NCBI RefSeq assembly: GCF_002015115.1
Contig: NZ_MUYA01000013.1
Location: forward strand, 92,097 to 105,043
Source: Haemophilus paracuniculus
GTDB taxonomy: Bacteria > Pseudomonadota > Gammaproteobacteria > Enterobacterales > Pasteurellaceae
Length of the DNA stretch: 12,947 nucleotides
Direction: 5' to 3'
Shown here: in pieces, positions 9,638 to 12,947 of the stretch
Numbering within the stretch: position 1 is the first letter of the stretch
Layout of the letters: the number at the start of each line of letters is the position of its first letter
Program-made: the position numbers and the translations under genes
The notes under the pieces: generated by a model
What the model was told of the DNA's origin: nothing
Database searches by the model: none
Seen by the model: only the letters and a program-made list of their open reading frames with translations

Positions 9638-9683
9638 ACAAGCGGTGGGATTTAAGGAAATTTTACCGAATCTCACCGCTTGC
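9638..9683. repeat. Inverted pair of extended uptake sequences sharing one AAATTT box
   Basis: ACAAGCGGTGGGATTT lies on the plus strand from 9638 and GCAAGCGGTGAGATTC on the minus strand from 9683. Each is followed by four bases and AAATTT. Because AAATTT (9658-9663) is its own complement, both copies use the same box. The cores can form a 9-bp stem (9639-9647 with 9674-9682). The pair lies just upstream of the spc promoter. Confidence 0.75.
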
Positions 9684-9695
9684 ATTGGTAAAACA

Positions 9696-9722
9696 AAAAG
9701 CCCCGAAACAGTTGGGGCTTTT
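9696..9722 (-). terminator. Intrinsic terminator after the Gcr-family gene
   Basis: A 9-bp stem AAAAGCCCC/GGGGCTTTT (9696-9704 with 9714-9722), extendable by two further pairs, starts 7 nt after the stop codon. It is followed by a T-rich tail on the minus strand (plus-strand A-rich 9691-9699). It separates the membrane-protein gene from the spc operon. Confidence 0.85.
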
Positions 9723-9728
9723 CCTTTG

Positions 9729-11681
9729 CTATTTATTTTCCACAGGGAAGAATAAACTCAATGGGCGTTTTTTGGCGATTTCGCCTACGCATTTGAAAAT
9801 GTTTTTCCAGCTGTCGATTTCTGTGTCGAGAGAACGCAAAGCGACCCAAAGGGTGAGGGAAAAACTGACGATCAGATTTACCACCCCAATCAATAAGACG
9901 AACACGACACTCTGCCAGAAAATCCCCCAGCCGAGCGATCCACTCACCACCGCATAGCCGACATTGGCTGACGAGAACGCCACGTGGCGAATATCAAGCG
10001 GCAGCCCCGTGAGGTAACCGACCACGCCCGTTAAACCGAGCAGTAAACCAAAGCAGAGATTTCCCATTATTGAGCCATAATTATCGTGGAAATAATCAGC
10101 AAATTTGGTTCGCGTGGCTTCGCCCATTAAGCGTTTGAGTAACGGGTGTTCTCGTAGCCGTTGGCGTAGGTTGAGGTAATTACTGCGGTTGTCAAAAAAG
10201 CCCGAAATAATCCCCGAACAGAATAGCCATAAACCTGCAATCGCTGCAAACCAAAGCGTGCCACCGAAAGGGTTGATCGACGCCAATTGATAATCAATGG
10301 TTGCTTGATCCAGCAGAGGTTGAGCGGTAAAGCGAACGTAAAACATTGCAATCAGAGCAGCCACGCCGATCGCCATTAGCACATTACCCAACACCGCAAC
10401 CATTTGCGAACGCAATACATCCATCAATAGTTGTGCCAATTTCATATCCACCGCTCGCCCCTGCGGATTGCGTTCCACCGCTTCGGCAAAGCGAGCCGCC
10501 GTCATCGCAGGCTGTTTGGTCGCCACCGTGCAATGCAACATAAAAATCAGGGTAAAACCAATACCGTAATTCAGCCCCTCAGCAACGCCTTTCCAAACCT
10601 TGTCGTCAATCACACCGCCCAAATAGATTTTGAACAACGCCATTAACGCAATCAGCACCCCACCGCCTGCGGCAGAAAAGAACATCGAAAAATACTCTTT
10701 TTTATCGCGTGAAATATAGTGTTCGCCGTGATCGCTGGTGTTTTGGGTAATGCTACGCGAAAGCATTTTGGCACTCTGTTTCCACAATGGCGTAATGTGG
10801 TGCTGTTCCGCACTCGCCACCGCAAAAGTGCGGGTCAGTTGCAAAATTTTGCTGGTTTTTAACCGCTTGTTGGCGAAAATTTCCATCAATTCGGCAAGAC
10901 GGTCGAGGGTTTGTTGTAGCCGTTCCAACAGATACGCCACATTGAGGGACGAACCTGCGGTCGTGCCTTTTTTATGCAAGCGTTGAATTTGAGTTTGACA
11001 TTGATCGAACATCACTTGCAAATGGCTATCGTCAAACGGGGTTCGCTTCCGTTGTGCATTGACCCACAACGCCACCTCACGTTGCAATGCCACAAAAGGC
11101 GATTCCGCATTCAACAGCGAAGGATCAAGCCGCATCAATTCGGGTTCAAGTTCTTCGGCGGCGACCCAAATCGCCAGCATTTCCACCGCAAATAATCCCT
11201 CGTTATACAAATGGGAACGTAGCCGTTCACGATCGGCAAGGGGCAGATAACCGCCGAGCAACTTAATCAGTAGATACCATTGGCGAATGGACGTTTGTTG
11301 CAGCCACTTGCCATCATTTTCCGCCGAGAAAAAGCGGAAAAACGCATCACGCAAATCATTCGGATCTTTCGGCGAGGGGTTAATTTTTTCATAGAGACGA
11401 TTTTTCAACTCTCTGGCAAAGCCCTCGCGAGGCAAAATTCCACCGCTAATCAACAGCGGATAAAGCCGAATTTCACACAACCAACGCCCCACCAACAACG
11501 CCACCTGCTCGCCTAATTCAGGATTTTCAGCTAATTTTTCTCGTAATAAAACCAATCGATCCGCCGAGTTTTTTTCCTCTTTTAACCAACTAAACAACCC
11601 GTTTAACAAAGTAAAGGGATCATTATTAGCTAGCTGTTGCTGGATAAAATCTTCTAATTGTATCGTTTCAATTTTTAACAA
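9729..11681 (-). CDS. Gcr / SpecificRecomb-family membrane protein (PF10136-like)
   Basis: This 650-residue protein has a soluble, mainly helical N-terminal half (1-325) and a membrane C-terminal half with about six hydrophobic segments (near 331-353, 371-388, 427-449, 475-495, 538-560 and 580-612). Blocks I associate with the family Pfam calls 'site-specific recombinase' (PF10136, from gonococcal gcr) are LHCTVATKQPAMTAARFAEA (382-401) and GLPLDIRHVAFSSAN (559-573), plus the N-terminal ENPELGEQV and LRDAFFRFF. No tyrosine or serine recombinase catalytic motif is visible, and the topology argues for a membrane role, so I would not infer recombination from the name. The start is TTG at 11681, with GGAG six bases upstream (11691-11688); no in-frame ATG lies nearby. 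It appears monocistronic. One perfect uptake core lies inside (10862-10870). The true function is unknown. Confidence 0.8.
   Translation of the reverse strand: MLKIETIQLEDFIQQQLANNDPFTLLNGLFSWLKEEKNSADRLVLLREKLAENPELGEQVALLVGRWLCEIRLYPLLISGGILPREGFARELKNRLYEKINPSPKDPNDLRDAFFRFFSAENDGKWLQQTSIRQWYLLIKLLGGYLPLADRERLRSHLYNEGLFAVEMLAIWVAAEELEPELMRLDPSLLNAESPFVALQREVALWVNAQRKRTPFDDSHLQVMFDQCQTQIQRLHKKGTTAGSSLNVAYLLERLQQTLDRLAELMEIFANKRLKTSKILQLTRTFAVASAEQHHITPLWKQSAKMLSRSITQNTSDHGEHYISRDKKEYFSMFFSAAGGGVLIALMALFKIYLGGVIDDKVWKGVAEGLNYGIGFTLIFMLHCTVATKQPAMTAARFAEAVERNPQGRAVDMKLAQLLMDVLRSQMVAVLGNVLMAIGVAALIAMFYVRFTAQPLLDQATIDYQLASINPFGGTLWFAAIAGLWLFCSGIISGFFDNRSNYLNLRQRLREHPLLKRLMGEATRTKFADYFHDNYGSIMGNLCFGLLLGLTGVVGYLTGLPLDIRHVAFSSANVGYAVVSGSLGWGIFWQSVVFVLLIGVVNLIVSFSLTLWVALRSLDTEIDSWKNIFKCVGEIAKKRPLSLFFPVENK
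10843..10870 (-). repeat. Extended uptake signal sequence inside the Gcr-family gene
   Basis: A perfect ACAAGCGGT core (10870-10862, minus strand) is followed by AT-rich stretches including AAAATTTT at the spacing seen in the intergenic copies. It lacks their GGG. An 8/9 match to the Haemophilus-type core (AAGTGCGGG, 10826-10834, plus strand) lies close by and is probably chance. Confidence 0.65.
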
Positions 11682-11685
11682 AACA

Positions 11686-11698
11686 CTCTCCCATTATA
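11686..11698 (-). promoter_or_regulatory. Ribosome binding site and possible -10 of the Gcr-family gene
   Basis: GGGAGAG (11692-11686) sits before the TTG start and supports it. TATAAT (11698-11693) directly abuts it. As a -10 it would start the transcript at about 11686 and cut off the ribosome binding site, and no good -35 is seen, so the real promoter may lie elsewhere in 11699-11790. Confidence 0.35.
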
Positions 11699-11752
11699 AC
11701 TAAAAGCAATATAGACAAACGAAGGGCGGATAGGTGCAATAAAAAGTGAAAA

Positions 11753-11778
11753 ACAAGCGGGGGATTTAAGAAATTTTT
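11753..11778 (+). repeat. Degenerate extended uptake sequence
   Basis: ACAAGCGG is followed by GGGATTTAAG and AAATTT. It differs from the copy at 9638 mainly by loss of two bases, including the T of the core. It lies 15 nt from the terminator at 11794-11814. Confidence 0.6.
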
Positions 11779-11793
11779 AGCTTGAAAAATAAA

Positions 11794-11814
11794 AACCCCT
11801 CGTTACAAGGGGTT
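11794..11814 (-). terminator. Intrinsic terminator after the 287-residue gene
   Basis: A 7-bp stem AACCCCT/AGGGGTT (11794-11800 with 11808-11814) with a 7-nt loop starts 24 nt past the stop codon. A T-rich tail follows on the minus strand (plus-strand A-rich 11785-11795). Confidence 0.8.
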
Positions 11815-11838
11815 AGTTAGATTAAAATTCCGCAATCT

Positions 11839-12702
11839 TTATGCCAAGGGTAAATGAGAATGTGCTTTCGATAAGTTATCGTGCAATTCAACCACTTTGG
11901 CAACTTTTGGGTGGATTGGGGCTGTGCCAATTTGTTTGATAAAGTGGCAAGCGGCATAGTTTTGAGCTTCTTTTTCATATTTTTCAAGCGTGATAACCTC
12001 TTTCCAACCCTGAGACATTCCAGCCATTCGCCAAGGTTTGGCAGTTAATCTCGCCCGAAAACAACGCTGTTTGTAACATAATTTTCGATATAATGAATCA
12101 ACCCAAAATTCATTAAAATAAGTAGGCAATCTTTCATCATCGACATTCATTGTGTCGTGCAGAACAATCACACGATAGCCTGCATAAGTTCGATATAAAT
12201 TAAAAGTGGCTTTCGGGTAATTTTGAATAAAATGGTCAAATTTATTTTCTAAAAATTTTAAAGTCTCAATAGATAATTTTTCTTCTTCTACCACCTTTTT
12301 ACCACCAAAAAGCTTGGCTAACCAATTACTACTCTCAACCACTTTTCTTTCCATTATTTTAGGAATTGCCGCTTCTAAGCCTGCATCATCAATATCTAAA
12401 ATAACTACATCTTCAACATTCAGACAAGTTGCACTATAATTATTGCGAGTGTATATCACATTTAAATCATCAAACCATTCTAATGGCTGCTCATAAATTC
12501 TTCTCGTAGAATAATAATGTCCATCTCGCGTAAACTCTTCGCCTGCTAAAATTTTTATTTTTGCATCGGCACAACGGCTTTTTGCGTGTTCAATCGCAGC
12601 CTCTTGACTTTCATTCGACCAACCATAACGAGCAATTTCAATAAATTCATCATTATGTTTAAATTTCATTGTATATTTTGATAAGTAACGATAAATGTTC
12701 AT
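11839..12702 (-). CDS. Uncharacterised 287-residue protein, possible nucleic-acid enzyme
   Basis: I do not recognise a characterised relative. The protein appears soluble, with no signal peptide or membrane segment. The central part has VVILDIDDAG (99-108), LYRTYAGYRVIVLHD (169-183) and CFRARLTAKPWR (214-225). The last two look like conserved family blocks that I believe recur in other bacterial hypothetical proteins, but I cannot verify this. A DxD pair followed by a later strand ending in histidine (H182) is faintly like the archaeo-eukaryotic primase fold; that is speculation. A lysine-rich insert (115-142) looks variable. The first ATG (12702) has AAGG six bases upstream, whereas the in-frame ATG at residue 12 has no ribosome binding site. 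It stands alone, with palindromes upstream and a terminator downstream. Confidence 0.85.
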   Translation of the reverse strand: MNIYRYLSKYTMKFKHNDEFIEIARYGWSNESQEAAIEHAKSRCADAKIKILAGEEFTRDGHYYSTRRIYEQPLEWFDDLNVIYTRNNYSATCLNVEDVVILDIDDAGLEAAIPKIMERKVVESSNWLAKLFGGKKVVEEEKLSIETLKFLENKFDHFIQNYPKATFNLYRTYAGYRVIVLHDTMNVDDERLPTYFNEFWVDSLYRKLCYKQRCFRARLTAKPWRMAGMSQGWKEVITLEKYEKEAQNYAACHFIKQIGTAPIHPKVAKVVELHDNLSKAHSHLPLA

Positions 12703-12733
12703 ACGATACCTTGATAAAGTTTAACAGCCTTGG

Positions 12734-12777
12734 TTTACTTGTTATGTCAATAACAAGTAAAGGGATTATAATCCCTT
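12734..12777 (-). promoter_or_regulatory. Two palindromes in the promoter region of the 287-residue gene
   Basis: A perfect 12-bp inverted repeat (TTTACTTGTTAT, 12734-12745, with 12750-12761; 4-bp centre) has a consensus TTGACA at its centre on the minus strand (12750-12745). It overlaps by two bases an 18-bp perfect palindrome, AAGGGATTATAATCCCTT (12760-12777), which contains TATAAT on both strands. No T-run follows, so these are not terminators. They look like operators over promoter elements. Matching partners are weak: the best -10 for TTGACA is TGTTAA/CTGTTA near 12721-12727. Confidence 0.5.
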
Positions 12778-12810
12778 GCAAAAATAAAAAATTGCTTATT
12801 TTTGATATAA

Positions 12811-12839
12811 AAAAACCACCTTTTAGTTTAGTGGTTTTT
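12811..12839. terminator. Intrinsic terminator, probably bidirectional
   Basis: A 9-bp stem AAAAACCAC/GTGGTTTTT (12811-12819 with 12831-12839) has an 11-nt loop. A strong T tract follows on the plus strand (12835-12847) and a weaker one on the minus. As all visible genes are on the minus strand, it most likely closes a gene beyond the right edge. The arms nearly repeat those of the hairpin at 890-918. Confidence 0.7.
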
Positions 12840-12865
12840 CTTTTTTATTTCTTTTACTTTGGTCT

Positions 12866-12891
12866 GCAAGCGATGGGATTTTTAAAAATTT
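12866..12891 (+). repeat. Degenerate extended uptake sequence
   Basis: GCAAGCGAT (one core mismatch) is followed by GGG, ATTT, four bases and AAATTT, the same layout as the other intergenic copies. It lies 26 nt from the terminator at 12811-12839. The remaining 12892-12947 holds no gene I can support. Confidence 0.55.
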
Positions 12892-12931
12892 CTGGTATTA
12901 GGGTAATTAAGGTGGATAGCGTAAAAGTAAT

Positions 12932-12947
12932 AAAAAACCCCTCGCAT
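12932..12947. terminator. Truncated start of another terminator-like hairpin
   Basis: The last bases, AAAAAACCCCTCG and onward, repeat the left arm of the terminator at 11791-11814 (AAAAACCCCTCG). The other arm would lie outside the window. It probably belongs to a minus-strand gene beyond the edge. Confidence 0.3.

Noticed and set aside
9586..9957. Plus-strand open frame of 123 codons across the spc promoter, the terminator and the end of the Gcr-family gene
   Set aside because: It crosses uptake sequences and a terminator hairpin, and its translation shows no protein-like conservation.
10127..11516. Several short open frames on both strands within the Gcr-family gene
   Set aside because: The gene is GC-richer than its surroundings, which lengthens chance frames; the main frame has clear family motifs throughout.
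9729..11681. Mobile element or integron because of the 'recombinase' family name
   Set aside because: No attachment sites, flanking direct repeats, tRNA target or catalytic recombinase motifs are visible; the protein is membrane-embedded.

Overview
The window looks like chromosomal DNA from a Pasteurellaceae bacterium of the Actinobacillus/Mannheimia-like branch. The ribosomal and RNA polymerase proteins are close to those of E. coli and Haemophilus. The intergenic DNA carries uptake signal sequences with the core RCAAGCGGT, the 'Apl-type' form, rather than the Haemophilus-type AAGTGCGGT. No tRNA, rRNA, CRISPR array, insertion sequence or prophage gene was seen. Every gene I accept is on the minus strand, so transcription runs from high to low coordinates.

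Layout in transcription order. (1) 12947-11682: an uncharacterised 287-residue protein behind two strong palindromes, followed by a terminator. (2) 11681-9691: a 650-residue membrane protein of the Gcr / 'SpecificRecomb' family, apparently with a TTG start, with its own terminator. (3) 9690-9521: a short regulatory region with two inverted uptake sequences, a probable spc promoter and a structured leader RNA. (4) 9520-930: the complete spc operon (rplN, rplX, rplE, rpsN, rpsH, rplF, rplR, rpsE, rpmD, rplO, secY, rpmJ) running into the alpha operon (rpsM, rpsK, rpsD, rpoA, rplQ). An S4-type regulatory leader lies between rpmJ and rpsM. I see no U-tract terminator inside the cluster, so read-through from spc into alpha is likely. 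It ends in a 15-bp hairpin terminator after rplQ, with a second terminator behind it. (5) 889-110: azoR, an FMN-dependent NADH-azoreductase, and its terminator. (6) 64-1: promoter, ribosome binding site and first codons of a gene cut by the window edge, whose ATG is followed directly by CCAA repeats. This is the layout of a phase-variable gene.

The ribosomal block supplies translation (L14, L24, L5, S14, S8, L6, L18, S5, L30, L15, L36, S13, S11, S4, L17), protein export (SecY) and transcription (RpoA). Two feedback sites known from E. coli are recognisable: the S8 site at the start of rplE and the S4 pseudoknot region before rpsM.

Most of the window is housekeeping DNA. The points worth a second look are the CCAA-repeat gene start at the left edge; the six extended uptake sequences, several with an unusual GGG after the core; the possible attenuator in the spc leader; the separation of spc from the S10 operon; and the palindromic control region of the uncharacterised 287-residue gene.
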